Shown one piece after another: positions 48,905-58,213 of a DNA stretch of 64,000 nucleotides; within the stretch, counting starts at the first letter, position 1, and every line of letters begins with the position of its first letter. The notes under the pieces are model-generated. The model saw nothing but the letters and a program-made list of their open reading frames with translations, had not been told where the DNA came from and searched no databases. This DNA comes from CALJTV01 sp034435835 (lineage in GTDB: Bacteria; Chloroflexota; Dehalococcoidia; GIF9; UBA5629): NCBI GenBank assembly GCA_034435835.1, contig DAOTWF010000017.1, positions 186,001 through 250,000 of the forward strand, in the 5' to 3' direction. The position numbers and the translations under genes are program-made.

Positions 48905-49891
48905 TTGCCAGCACAAAAAGTCCAGCAGAGATACGGTGAGAAATTGAGGAACAGGGCAAGTCCAAAAACCGTAACCAAGAAATTCAGCCTGCTCGATGCC
49001 ATCGGCAATACACCGCTGGTGGAGCTGACCAGCCTCAATGGCAACCCCAAGGTGCGCATACTGGGGAAGTTCGAGGGGGCGAATCCCGGTGGCTCAGTTA
49101 AGGACAGGCCGGCGTACTACATGATAATGAAGGCTGAGGCAAGCGGCGAACTGACACGGGACAAGACCATAGTGGAGCCCACCTCCGGTAACATGGGCAT
49201 TGCCCTGGCAATGATCGGGGCTGTGAAAGGCTACAAGGTGAAGCTTTTCATGCCCGAGTGCGCCAGTGTGGAACGACAGCGCACGCTCTCTGCCTTTGGT
49301 GCAGAGGTGGTGCTGACGCCGGGCGAAGAGGGTACTGATGGCGCCATCCGAAGGGCTTGGGAGCTGGTAGAAAGGGAACCCGAAAAATACTACATGCCCA
49401 ACCAGTTCGATAACGAGAACAACTTGCTTGCCCATTATGAGACCACGGGACCGGAGATTTTGTCCCAGACCAACGGCGATGTGGACGTCTTTGTTGCCGG
49501 CATCGGTACGACGGGGACATTGATGGGGGTGGCGAGGTACTTCAGGGAGAAAAAGCCCGAGGTAAAGATAGTGGCGGTGGAGCCGATGGTGGGACACGCC
49601 ATCCAGGGGCTGAAGAACCTGAGTGAGGCAATAGTGCCCAAGATATACCGTCCGGAGCTGTGCGATGATAAGGTGGTCATAGAGGACGAGGAGGCTTTTG
49701 AGACTGCTAGGTTACTGGCGGTGATGGAGGGGCTATTTGTGGGAATGTCCAGCGGAGCGGCGGTGGCCGGGGCTCTGCGGCTGGCGAAGAAGATACGCTC
49801 CGGCACCATAGTGGTTATACTGCCCGACCGCGGTGACCGCTATCTCAGCACCACTTTGTTCCGTTCCATCTGCGCCAAGTGCCCGCCGTAA
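48905..49891 (+). CDS. PLP-dependent cysteine synthase
   Basis: A 328-residue fold-type II PLP enzyme. PLP lysine in NPGGSVKDRPAYYM, PTSGNMGIALAM for the substrate carboxylate, GIGTTGTLMGVARYF for the phosphate, and a C-terminal GMSSGAAVAGAL. It makes cysteine from O-acetylserine (or O-phosphoserine) and sulfide. The start is uncertain: TTG 48905 gives the full frame with no clear ribosome site, and TTG 48944 is also possible. No serine acetyltransferase gene is in the window. CysK and CysM types cannot be separated by eye. Confidence 0.88.
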   Translation: MPAQKVQQRYGEKLRNRASPKTVTKKFSLLDAIGNTPLVELTSLNGNPKVRILGKFEGANPGGSVKDRPAYYMIMKAEASGELTRDKTIVEPTSGNMGIALAMIGAVKGYKVKLFMPECASVERQRTLSAFGAEVVLTPGEEGTDGAIRRAWELVEREPEKYYMPNQFDNENNLLAHYETTGPEILSQTNGDVDVFVAGIGTTGTLMGVARYFREKKPEVKIVAVEPMVGHAIQGLKNLSEAIVPKIYRPELCDDKVVIEDEEAFETARLLAVMEGLFVGMSSGAAVAGALRLAKKIRSGTIVVILPDRGDRYLSTTLFRSICAKCPP

Positions 49892-49898
49892 GAGACGG

Positions 49899-50645
49899 CT
49901 AATCCAGCCCTTCCAGAAAAATCCTCACATTTCTGCCCAGCACGTTATGGTTGTAGCCACCTTCGAGGACAGCGAACCTCCGCTCCTGACAGTTCTTTTC
50001 TGCAGCCTCCTTAACAAGCCTGCCGATGGTGGCATAGTCCTCGGTGGTGAGCTCACCGCCCCAGTCATCGACATGACGGTCGAAGCCGGCGGAGACAGCC
50101 AGCACGGAGTAGCCACTGTCCTGTTCCAGCCTGGTGGCGATGGCAGCCATGAACTCGTTTCTGGGGCGGGTTGACGGCTGGAAGTACTTAATGGGACCGC
50201 CGGGGAAGATATTGGCAGTACCATCGCCAAAGTGCAGGTCAAAGTCCACTATCAGAGCTGAGGCTATCCTGCCCTCCGCCTCCAGCTTAGCCAGGGCGAC
50301 GGCGATGTTGTTGAAATAACAGAACCCCCAACAGTGGTCGCGGCTGGCGTGGTGTCCTGGTGGTCTAATGAGAGCGAAGGCTGGTTCGCCTGTCATGGCT
50401 ATTTCGGCGGCTTTGATGGCACCGCCGGCGGCAAGGCAGGCAATCTCAAAAAGGTGCCGGTTCCTCTTGATGGACTCGATATGCTGCCTAGTGTGTACTC
50501 TAAGTAGGTCCTCTTCAGCAGCCGGTTCGGGATCGATGAACTGTAGGTGGCGCAGTTCACCGAGGATGGAGTCCAGTCTGCCGGGGCTGGCAGCAGGGTC
50601 TGAGGCGTAGACCTCCAGAAAACGGGGGTGGTACACGACTTTCAT
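49899..50645 (-). CDS. Histone-deacetylase-family hydrolase (acetylpolyamine/AcuC-like)
   Basis: A 248-residue protein of the zinc-dependent HDAC superfamily, shorter than most (about 300-350). IRPPGHHASRDHCWGFCYFNN has the tandem catalytic histidines, VDFDLHFGDGT the zinc Asp-x-His, and SAGFDRHVDD the third ligand. Likely roles are deacetylation of acetylpolyamines or of acetylated proteins. It converges on cysteine synthase with a 7-bp gap. Confidence 0.85.
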   Translation of the reverse strand: MKVVYHPRFLEVYASDPAASPGRLDSILGELRHLQFIDPEPAAEEDLLRVHTRQHIESIKRNRHLFEIACLAAGGAIKAAEIAMTGEPAFALIRPPGHHASRDHCWGFCYFNNIAVALAKLEAEGRIASALIVDFDLHFGDGTANIFPGGPIKYFQPSTRPRNEFMAAIATRLEQDSGYSVLAVSAGFDRHVDDWGGELTTEDYATIGRLVKEAAEKNCQERRFAVLEGGYNHNVLGRNVRIFLEGLD

Positions 50646-50683
50646 CTTGCCAGCCCCTTCAGACAGATATAAAGCGCCCCTGA

Positions 50684-51877
50684 TTATTTAAGCTGTTCCC
50701 TGGTGAAGTCGAGGATACGGCGGGCGACCACCAGCATATTTATCTGCCCGGTACCCTCAAAGATATCGTTTATCTTGGCATCGCGCATCCACTTTTCCAC
50801 CAGATATTTTCTCGAATAGCCCAGTGGTCCCAGTATTTCCACAGCCTTCTGGGTTATTTTGGTGGCGGCAAGCCCAGCCTTCACCTTCGCCATCGAGGAC
50901 TCGAGGTTGTTGGGCTGGAACTGGCTCATCATCCACACTGCCCTGAGCATCAGCATCTTGGCTGCCTTGTACTGGGACTCCATCTCCATGACATCGCGCT
51001 CCAGGGCGGTGAGCTTCTGACGGGGGAGACCGTAGCGGATCTTGATACCCTCCTTCTCCAGCGTCTCTTTGACGAAGTCGAGCGCTGCCCTGGCGACGCC
51101 GATTGCCATGGCGGCGATGATGGGGCGGGTGGCGTCAAAGGTTGCCATCGCCTTCTTGAAGCCGGCGGTATCGGTCTTATCTACCTTCCTCACCTCCGGG
51201 CTGCCCAGGATGTTGTCGAACGGTATACGGCAGTTGTCGAACACCAGGGTGACGGTATCGCTGGCTTTGATGCCCAGTTTCTTCTCCTGCTTCTCCACCT
51301 TTACGCCTGGGGTACCGGCCTCGACGACGAACGGCTTCATCCCAGCCCTGCCCGCGGTCTTGTCCACGGTAGCCCAGACGACGGTGAGGCCGTTGGACTT
51401 CTCCATCGCCCGTTTACCAGCGGTGACGAATATCTTCTCGCCGTTGATCACCCACTCATTGTTTTCGCGGACGGCGGTAGTATTGATGGCGGCGGTGTCC
51501 GAGCCGCAGTGGGGCTCGGTCATCGCCATGGCGCCCCAGCAGGGCTTGTCCTCACCGTAACGCTTGAGGAACCTTTCTATTTGCTCCCTGGTGCCTGAGG
51601 CGAAGACGGCAGCGCCACCCAGACCTGGTCCTGGCATCGCCAGCATAAGTCCCGCGTCGCCCCAGCAATATTCCTCGACCCTTAGCGCCGCTGCCACGCC
51701 CAGGCCGAAGACGCCGCCCTGCGACCTCAGCCCCAGGGACTTCTGGATGAAATCCTCGGGCTCCTCGTGCTCGTGCTCATCGTAATAGCGGGAGATTGGG
51801 CGCATGAACTCCTCAGCGAACTTATGTGCCGCCTCTATCGTCGCTTTTTCTTCTGGTGAAAGTTCAAAGTCTATCAT
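50684..51877 (-). CDS. Acyl-CoA dehydrogenase
   Basis: A 397-residue acyl-CoA dehydrogenase. Flavin loop AMTEPHCGSDTAAINTTA, EWVINGEKIFVT, and a C-terminal DAKINDIFEGTGQINMLVVAR, where the FEG glutamate is at the catalytic-base position of medium/short-chain enzymes. It oxidises an acyl-CoA with transfer to ETF. It is second in a two-gene operon with another dehydrogenase 21 bp upstream; together they may form a heteromer. AAGGAGG is about ten bases before the ATG. Confidence 0.9.
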   Translation of the reverse strand: MIDFELSPEEKATIEAAHKFAEEFMRPISRYYDEHEHEEPEDFIQKSLGLRSQGGVFGLGVAAALRVEEYCWGDAGLMLAMPGPGLGGAAVFASGTREQIERFLKRYGEDKPCWGAMAMTEPHCGSDTAAINTTAVRENNEWVINGEKIFVTAGKRAMEKSNGLTVVWATVDKTAGRAGMKPFVVEAGTPGVKVEKQEKKLGIKASDTVTLVFDNCRIPFDNILGSPEVRKVDKTDTAGFKKAMATFDATRPIIAAMAIGVARAALDFVKETLEKEGIKIRYGLPRQKLTALERDVMEMESQYKAAKMLMLRAVWMMSQFQPNNLESSMAKVKAGLAATKITQKAVEILGPLGYSRKYLVEKWMRDAKINDIFEGTGQINMLVVARRILDFTREQLK

Positions 51878-51898
51878 CGTTTTCGTACCTCCTTGTGT

Positions 51899-52993
51899 TT
51901 ATACCATTGCCATGCCATCGAAGGTGGCGAAACCTCGACCGTTGCGGAACCAGAACTCCACGGGGTGTTCGCGGATATAGCCGTGGCCGCCGAGTATCTG
52001 GACCCCCCTGTCGGTGGCGGTCATCACCATGTCATCAGCGTACAGTTTAACCAGAGATGCCTCTCTGGTGGCTTCCATCTTTTTGTCCAGCATCCAGGCA
52101 GCTTCCCATACCATCAGCCTGGTAGCGTCTATCTCGATAGCCGTTTCAGCGAGCATAAAGGCGATGGCCTGTCTGGAAGCTATGGGCTCGCCGAAGGCGA
52201 CGCGGGTCTTGGCATATTCGCGGGCATACTCATAGGACGCCTTCGCCACGCCCACCGCCATCGCTGCCAGAGCAACACGGGAACAGTTGAGCAGACGGTT
52301 GAAGTCGCAGCCTTTATCGCCGCCGATGCGGTTTTCCTTGGGCACGCGGCAGTCCTTCAGCGTCAGTTCGTAGGTCGCCAGCGCTTTGATGCCCATATTC
52401 TTTTCCCGCTCTTTTATCTCCAGCCCCGGCGTCCCTTTGTCCACGATGAACCCCTGGGTCTTACCGTCTTCAGCCGCATATACCAGGATGGCTTCGGATT
52501 CGGCAGCCAGCGGCACATAGCACTTTTCACCATTGAGCACATAGCTATTGCCGTCTTTGCGCGCTGTGGTCATCAGGTCGTTGGGGTCGAAATTGAACCT
52601 GGGCTCTATCAGCGCCGCGGTGGCTGCAGTGAACCTGGCACCACAGAACTTGGGGAGGTACTTCTTTTTCTGCTCCTCGGTGCCCATCTCCAGGACAGGG
52701 AGAACGAACAAGGAGGGGCAGAGGATGTGCATCGCCATCGACAGGTCCCCCCACGCAAGTTCCTCGGCGATGAGCGCCCCGGTGAGCACCGAGCGCTCGC
52801 CGCCAGCGCCGCCGTATTCCTCCGGGATACAGCTGGAGACTAGCCCCAGTCCCCATGCGGTCTCGATGAGCCTCTGGGGGATCTCGCCGTTCTCGTCGCA
52901 CTCCCGATAGACCTTGCGCATCTCGTCGGTGGCAAACTGCTTCACCATATTGACTATCATCTGTTGTTCTTCGGTCGGGCTAAAGGAAATCAT
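51899..52993 (-). CDS. Acyl-CoA dehydrogenase with altered active-site end
   Basis: A 364-residue acyl-CoA dehydrogenase-fold protein. The N-terminal SFSPTEEQQMIVNMVKQFA, LIEPRFNFDPNDLMTTARKD in the flavin-loop place, SYVLNGEKCYVPL, and ILGGHGYIREHPVEFWFRNG are present. It ends at ATFDGMAMV: the usual E-G-T catalytic glutamate is Asp359, and the last helix is missing. It may be a modified enzyme or a non-catalytic subunit of its partner at 50684. ATG 52993 has AAGGAG six bases ahead; the longer frame to 53140 is not used. Confidence 0.85.
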   Translation of the reverse strand: MISFSPTEEQQMIVNMVKQFATDEMRKVYRECDENGEIPQRLIETAWGLGLVSSCIPEEYGGAGGERSVLTGALIAEELAWGDLSMAMHILCPSLFVLPVLEMGTEEQKKKYLPKFCGARFTAATAALIEPRFNFDPNDLMTTARKDGNSYVLNGEKCYVPLAAESEAILVYAAEDGKTQGFIVDKGTPGLEIKEREKNMGIKALATYELTLKDCRVPKENRIGGDKGCDFNRLLNCSRVALAAMAVGVAKASYEYAREYAKTRVAFGEPIASRQAIAFMLAETAIEIDATRLMVWEAAWMLDKKMEATREASLVKLYADDMVMTATDRGVQILGGHGYIREHPVEFWFRNGRGFATFDGMAMV

Positions 52994-53066
52994 AACACAC
53001 TCCTTTCTCGTTTCAGGTCGATCGTGTGCCCGGGGCTTTGTCAAGCACTGGTGGACACAGTCGTCA

Positions 53067-53103
53067 ATGATAGCATAGGGCTGAAGCGACGTCAAATTTG
53101 ACG
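53067..53103 (-). promoter_or_regulatory. Perfect palindrome overlapping the -35 of the acyl-CoA dehydrogenase promoter
   Basis: CGTCAAATTTGACG at 53090-53103 is a perfect 14-bp palindrome. Its end supplies TTGACG as a minus-strand -35, followed by a 17-bp spacer and TATCAT (53072-53067). A half site CGTCAA is at 53062-53067. It lies between the divergent dehydrogenase and glycyl-radical operons, so one regulator could control both. A weak rightward TACAAT is at 53149-53154. Confidence 0.65.
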
Positions 53104-53206
53104 CCTCGCCAAATTCAATGCCCGTTTTTGCTTTTTTCAAAAAAGGTGTACAATGCTGTGGTTAGGAAAAGTTGCAATGCCGAAATCCTTGATAAGGAGG
53201 AACACT

Positions 53207-55708
53207 ATGGAGACTGCTAAAGCCGCCATAAGCCAGAAGGAAAGCAGGGTCAGCGGTGCGAGCGGGGACGTTCCCGAGCGTATTAGGAGGATGCGGGAGC
53301 ACCTGCTCGCCACCACCTTCAAGCTGGACATTGAAAGGGCGAAATATTACACCAGGGCATACAGGCAGACGGAGGGACAGCCACCGTGTTTTCGCGCTGC
53401 CAAAGGGCTGGAGGAGACGCTGCGTAATATGCCCATCAGGATTGGGGACGAGGAGCTGATCGTGGGCTCTAAGTCGAGCAAGGACTGGGCTGACCCGATT
53501 TATGTGGAGGCATCAACGGGTCAGCCTCATATTATACTGGCGCTGTCACTGTATGGCACTGGAAAGACTGTGGACGAGTGGGTGGCGGAGGCTGCAGAAA
53601 TCCGTGCTGGTGCCCTGGGGGCAAGGGGACCGAGTTTCTGGAAGGAGATGCCCAACATCTCTGAGGAGGAGTACCGGGCACTCAAAGAGGAGATAGTGCC
53701 TTACTGGAAGGATAAGACCGTCCATGTCCTCAAGCTGGCTACCTGGCGTGATAACGGCATCATTGCTGAGGACGGCAGCACCAGGGCGCTGGAGGGCTGG
53801 TTCGTCAGCGATGTCCCGCCCCAGGGGCATGTGATCGTAGGGATCAAGAAGGTCCTCGACATGGGCTTTAAGGGCATTGCCCGTCAGGCAGCGGAGAGGC
53901 TGGCTGCCTTTCGGGAAGATTTCGAGAAGGGCAGGCTGGAGGAGAAGGCTTATCTGCGGAAGAAGGACTTTCTTGAGGCGGTACAGTCCGTCGCCGGTGC
54001 GGTGTGCCGTTTTGCCGAGCGCTATGCTCGGCTGGCTGAAGAGCTGGCACAGAGGGCGGAGGGGCGGAGGAGACAGGAGCTGCTTGAAATTGCTGAGCGC
54101 TGCCGGCGTGTGCCCGCTGAACCGCCGCGGAACCTTTTGGAAGCCATTCAGGCTGTCTGGCTGACCCAGGTGGTGGTGCTGATCAGCTATGGTGGCAACT
54201 CCATTACCTGCCCGGGCAGGGTGGACCAGTTCCTCTACCCGTACTACAAGCGGGATATCGAAGCCGGGAAAATCACTCGCGAGCAAGCCCTTGAAGCGAT
54301 AATGGAGTACATCGTCAAGCTTGCCACCAATGTCTACTTCGGCCCCAACAATGTCACCATCGGTGGCATCGACAAGAACGGTGAGGATGCGGTCAATGAG
54401 GTGAGCTACCTTTTCCTCGAGGCTTTCAGGAGGCTTAAAGGCTGTGGGCGCGCCGGGCTGGCGGTGAGGATTTCTCCGGGAAAGACACCACGCGATTTCC
54501 TGCTCAAAGCCTGCGAAGTGCACCGGGACTGTGCCGGTGTTGCTTTCTATAATGATGATGTGGTGATTAAGGGTCTTATGGAGGACGGTTATTCGCTGGA
54601 GGATGCCAGGAATTACTCTATTGTGGGCTGCGCCGAGCCCACCGGCACGGGGAACAACAACGGCTACACCGCTACTAACGGCGTCCTGCTGGCGGCTGTG
54701 CTGGAGCTGGTGTTGCATGAAGGGAGAAGGTACCCGGTGAGGTGGAAACAGGCGGCACCACCTGTAGCCCCTGTGTCTTCATTTAAGACTTTTGAAGATT
54801 TGAAGAAAGCGATCGAAGAGCAGCTTTCACGCTCTGTCGAGGCGTGCGTGAAGGCGGGTTATTTGAAAGACCAGGTCATCGCCGAGCATTATCCATTACC
54901 ACTGCTTTCGGCTACGATTGAGGGCTGTGTGGAGTCGGGAGAGGATGTCACCCGGGGCGGTGCCCGCTATAACCATTCGGCGATAGGCAACTGTTCACTG
55001 GCGACTGCTGTTGACTCGCTGGCTGCCATTAAATGGGCGGTCTTCGACCAGAAGCTGGTTACGCTGGAGGAACTTGCCGAATGCCTGCGCAACAATTTCC
55101 AGGGAAGGGAGGACTTAAGGCAACGGTTGCTCCGTGCTCCAAAGTATGGTAATGATGACCCAACCGTTGATGAACTGGCGGTGTGGGCTACAGACATCTA
55201 CAATAGGGAGGTGAGGAAGCACAGGTTCTGGATGGATGGTGTCCACAGGCCATATATACTTTCTTCGGCAACACATGTCGCCTGGGGGGCGACCATCGGT
55301 GCCACGCCGGATGGCAGGCTGGCGGGCATGCCGCTATCCAACGGGATTACCCCTTCGAATGGCACCGAGCGCAACGGGCTAACGGCTGTTATGTGTTCGG
55401 CGGCGAAGGTCTGTGCTATCCCGGTGAGCGACGGCACCATACTCAATGCGATCGTTAATCCGCTGAGCATAAAGGCGGAGGAGGGCTTGAACAAGTTTGC
55501 TTCGCTGATAGAGGGCTATTTTGCCCTGGGAGGCAGACAGGTACAGTTTAACCCGCTCAGCAAAGAGATGCTACTGGATGCACAGCAGCACCCGGAGAAC
55601 TACCTTGACCTGATGGTAAAGGTCTCGGGCTTCTCCTTCCGTTTCATCGATTTGCCCAAACGTGTTCAGGACGATATCATCGCCCGAACTGAGTTTCAAC
55701 TCAATTGA
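53207..55708 (+). CDS. Glycyl radical enzyme, dehydratase/eliminase type (GRE-1)
   Basis: An 833-residue glycyl radical enzyme. The PFL-like domain runs from about 25 to 690; thiyl Cys475 and general base Glu477 are in VGCAEPTG, and the glycyl radical site is Gly808 in VKVSGFSFRF. The Cys-x-Glu pattern is that of glycerol dehydratase, choline lyase and related enzymes, not pyruvate formate-lyase (which has Cys-Cys). ATG 53207 follows AAGGAGG. It is 19 bp upstream of a paralogue, GRE-2, and shares one activase gene. I cannot assign the substrate. Confidence 0.9.
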   Translation: METAKAAISQKESRVSGASGDVPERIRRMREHLLATTFKLDIERAKYYTRAYRQTEGQPPCFRAAKGLEETLRNMPIRIGDEELIVGSKSSKDWADPIYVEASTGQPHIILALSLYGTGKTVDEWVAEAAEIRAGALGARGPSFWKEMPNISEEEYRALKEEIVPYWKDKTVHVLKLATWRDNGIIAEDGSTRALEGWFVSDVPPQGHVIVGIKKVLDMGFKGIARQAAERLAAFREDFEKGRLEEKAYLRKKDFLEAVQSVAGAVCRFAERYARLAEELAQRAEGRRRQELLEIAERCRRVPAEPPRNLLEAIQAVWLTQVVVLISYGGNSITCPGRVDQFLYPYYKRDIEAGKITREQALEAIMEYIVKLATNVYFGPNNVTIGGIDKNGEDAVNEVSYLFLEAFRRLKGCGRAGLAVRISPGKTPRDFLLKACEVHRDCAGVAFYNDDVVIKGLMEDGYSLEDARNYSIVGCAEPTGTGNNNGYTATNGVLLAAVLELVLHEGRRYPVRWKQAAPPVAPVSSFKTFEDLKKAIEEQLSRSVEACVKAGYLKDQVIAEHYPLPLLSATIEGCVESGEDVTRGGARYNHSAIGNCSLATAVDSLAAIKWAVFDQKLVTLEELAECLRNNFQGREDLRQRLLRAPKYGNDDPTVDELAVWATDIYNREVRKHRFWMDGVHRPYILSSATHVAWGATIGATPDGRLAGMPLSNGITPSNGTERNGLTAVMCSAAKVCAIPVSDGTILNAIVNPLSIKAEEGLNKFASLIEGYFALGGRQVQFNPLSKEMLLDAQQHPENYLDLMVKVSGFSFRFIDLPKRVQDDIIARTEFQLN

Positions 55709-55727
55709 TTCTAAAGGAGGCACAGCC

Positions 55728-58142
55728 ATGAGTCTTTTGACTGCCCAGGTCAAGCAGAAGCCCCTTTCGGACAGGATAGCGCGGTTGAAGCAGCGTCTCC
55801 TGGCGAGTCGCTATGAGGTGGATATCGAGCGGCCGCGGTACTATACCAGGGTATGGAAGCAGATGGAAAAGGCTCCACCAGCTATGCGCGCCGCTTGTGC
55901 TTTGAGCGAGACACTGCGTAACCTGTCCATCAGGATCGATGATGACGAGCTCTTGGTCGGCTCGAAGACATTCAAGCCGGTAGCCAGCGTGCTGGGGATA
56001 GAAAGAAACCTGATAAGTGCTGCAATACGAAAGGCAATTTTGCTGCGTGAAGGTAATCTGTCTGAAGAAAGGCTGAAAGCCCTGTCCGGTATGGGCGGAC
56101 ATAGCCCGGAGTTCGACCACGAAGTCCTGCACATGCCTGAAGAGATATATCGAGAGTTGAGAGACGAAATCCTTTCTTACTGGGAAGGCAGGAACCTTGC
56201 CAGTCTGAAAGTCGAGCTTTGGAAGAAGCGTGGCGTCGATCTCGATGTCACTGCGGTGGCACACAGCGCGGACCTGCAGGGGCATATTATCATCGGGCTC
56301 AGGCGGGTGCTTGAGATCGGCTTCAATGGCATATATCAGTGGGCAACAAAAGCTCTCGGTGAACTCAGGAAGGATGATAAGGACTATGAGGTCCGGAAGG
56401 ACTTTTACGAGGCAGTCCAGGTGGCAGCCAGAGCAGTATGCGATTTTTCCAACAGGTATGCGGCGTTAGCCGAACGGATGGCACAGAAGGCGGAGGGACA
56501 GAGGAGAAAGGAGCTACTGGCGATAGCCGAGCGTTGCCGCTGGGTGCCAGCCAACCCGCCGCGAAGCTTCTTGGAGGCGTTGCAATCGGTCTGGATGACC
56601 CAGGTGGTTCTGGCGATCAGCTATGGCGACGACGGTGTCCATACGGTGGGCAGGCTCGATCAGCTCCTGTACCCCTTCTACAAGCACGATGTGGAGAACG
56701 GCGTAATAACACGGGAGCAGGCGCTGGAATTTCTGGAGGAATACCTCATCAAGGTATCTCACTTCCTCGTTTTCGGACCGAACAACGTCACCATTGGGGG
56801 GGTTGACCGGAACGGTAACGATGCCACTAACGAGCTTTCCTATATGTTCCTCGATGCTCACGATGGTCTCGGCGGTGGTTTGCGGAAGAGTTTCAGCGTG
56901 AGGATTTCCAATAGTACGCCGCGGGCTTTTCTAGAAAGGGCTTGCCGGACGCTCCGTCAGGGTGCCGGGATCGCGTTTTTCAACGATGAGGTGATAATCA
57001 GGGACCTCAGGAAGGACGGTTATTCGCTCGAGGACGCACGGGACTATGCCATTGTGGGCTGTGCTGAGCCCACCGGGTCCTGCAATAACAATGGCTACAC
57101 TGCTGGCACTGGCATGCATCTGACTCAGGTGCTGGAGCTGGCTTTGAACGAGGGATGCCGGCTGTGGGACGGCAAGCGTGTGGGGGCACCGACCCCGCCT
57201 GCCAGCACCTTCAGGACTTTTGAGGATGTGAAGGAGGCATTTCTGGGGCAGCTTTCCTATATCGTAGCTGCCGCAGTCAGGCACGGAGACATCAAGGACG
57301 AGGTAGTCGCCAAATATTTCCCCAACCCGCTGCTGTCATCCACGATAGAGGGTTGTCTGGAGAGCGGTTACGATATAGCCCAGGGAGGGGCGCGCTACAG
57401 CCATGTAGCACTCGGTGCTCAGGGCCTTGCCACCGTGGTAAACTCGTTGAGCGCCATCCGCTGGGCGGTGTTCGAGGAAAAGCTTCTCACCATGGAGGAG
57501 CTGGTAAACCATCTGCGCAACAACTTTGCCGGTGCCGAGAATATCAGGCAGTTACTCCTCCGCAAGGCGCCGAAATATGGCAACGATGACCCGAAAGTTG
57601 ACGAACTCGCCGAGTGGGTTACTAGCGTCGTGGAGCAGGAGGTCCGGAGTCACAGGTCGAGGGTGCTTAATGGGCCCTACCGACCACTGATGATTTCATC
57701 GGGCACACAGATTATGGAGGGGCTGGTATGCGGGGCTTCAGCCGATGGCAGGCGAGCAAGGGCACCGGTGTCCAATGGCATATCCCCCAGCAACGGCACT
57801 GAAACCAACGGAGCCACGGCAGTTCTCCATTCGGTTGCTAAGGCGTGTAAGGCTTGCCTGAGTGGTGGCACGACATTCAACATGAACCTCCAGCCTGGTG
57901 TGATAAAGACGGACGAGGGTCTGGACAAGCTGGTGTCCATGATGGAGGCTTACTTCATCCTTGGAGGGCGACACATCCAGTTCAACCCGGTGGATGTGGA
58001 GACTCTGAAAGATGCCCAGAAGCACCCGGAGAACTATCCTGACCTGATAGTCAAGGTTTCAGGTTACTCTTTCCGTTTCATAGACCTCTCGAAGCCCTTG
58101 CAGGACGACATAATAGCCCGAACCGAGTTTGGTGAAATATAG
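55728..58142 (+). CDS. Glycyl radical enzyme, dehydratase/eliminase type (GRE-2)
   Basis: An 804-residue paralogue of GRE-1. Thiyl Cys445 and Glu447 are in VGCAEPTG, and Gly779 in VKVSGYSFRF is the radical site. It shares with GRE-1 FGPNNVTIGG, NGYTA, STIEGC and KYGNDDP segments. The N-terminal 100-200 region, which forms part of the substrate pocket wall, differs most (RNLISAAIRKAILLREGNLS against GRE-1 ALSLYGTGKTVDEW). The two may act on different substrates or form a mixed complex. AAAGGAGG is seven bases before ATG 55728. Confidence 0.9.
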   Translation: MSLLTAQVKQKPLSDRIARLKQRLLASRYEVDIERPRYYTRVWKQMEKAPPAMRAACALSETLRNLSIRIDDDELLVGSKTFKPVASVLGIERNLISAAIRKAILLREGNLSEERLKALSGMGGHSPEFDHEVLHMPEEIYRELRDEILSYWEGRNLASLKVELWKKRGVDLDVTAVAHSADLQGHIIIGLRRVLEIGFNGIYQWATKALGELRKDDKDYEVRKDFYEAVQVAARAVCDFSNRYAALAERMAQKAEGQRRKELLAIAERCRWVPANPPRSFLEALQSVWMTQVVLAISYGDDGVHTVGRLDQLLYPFYKHDVENGVITREQALEFLEEYLIKVSHFLVFGPNNVTIGGVDRNGNDATNELSYMFLDAHDGLGGGLRKSFSVRISNSTPRAFLERACRTLRQGAGIAFFNDEVIIRDLRKDGYSLEDARDYAIVGCAEPTGSCNNNGYTAGTGMHLTQVLELALNEGCRLWDGKRVGAPTPPASTFRTFEDVKEAFLGQLSYIVAAAVRHGDIKDEVVAKYFPNPLLSSTIEGCLESGYDIAQGGARYSHVALGAQGLATVVNSLSAIRWAVFEEKLLTMEELVNHLRNNFAGAENIRQLLLRKAPKYGNDDPKVDELAEWVTSVVEQEVRSHRSRVLNGPYRPLMISSGTQIMEGLVCGASADGRRARAPVSNGISPSNGTETNGATAVLHSVAKACKACLSGGTTFNMNLQPGVIKTDEGLDKLVSMMEAYFILGGRHIQFNPVDVETLKDAQKHPENYPDLIVKVSGYSFRFIDLSKPLQDDIIARTEFGEI

Positions 58143-58213
58143 ACTATACTGCTGGCAACAGCAGATAGTCGGTTTGAGCGTCCTGAAATCTCTAGAGAGG
58201 CGGATAAGCTACC

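Noticed and set aside
53546..54718. 390-codon open frame on the minus strand
   Set aside because: It is antisense to GRE-1, which has complete catalytic motifs; no domain or ribosome site supports the shadow frame.
53207..58142. Pyruvate formate-lyase identity for the two glycyl radical enzymes
   Set aside because: The active-site loop is GCAEP with a single Cys followed by Glu, not the Cys-Cys pair of pyruvate formate-lyase.
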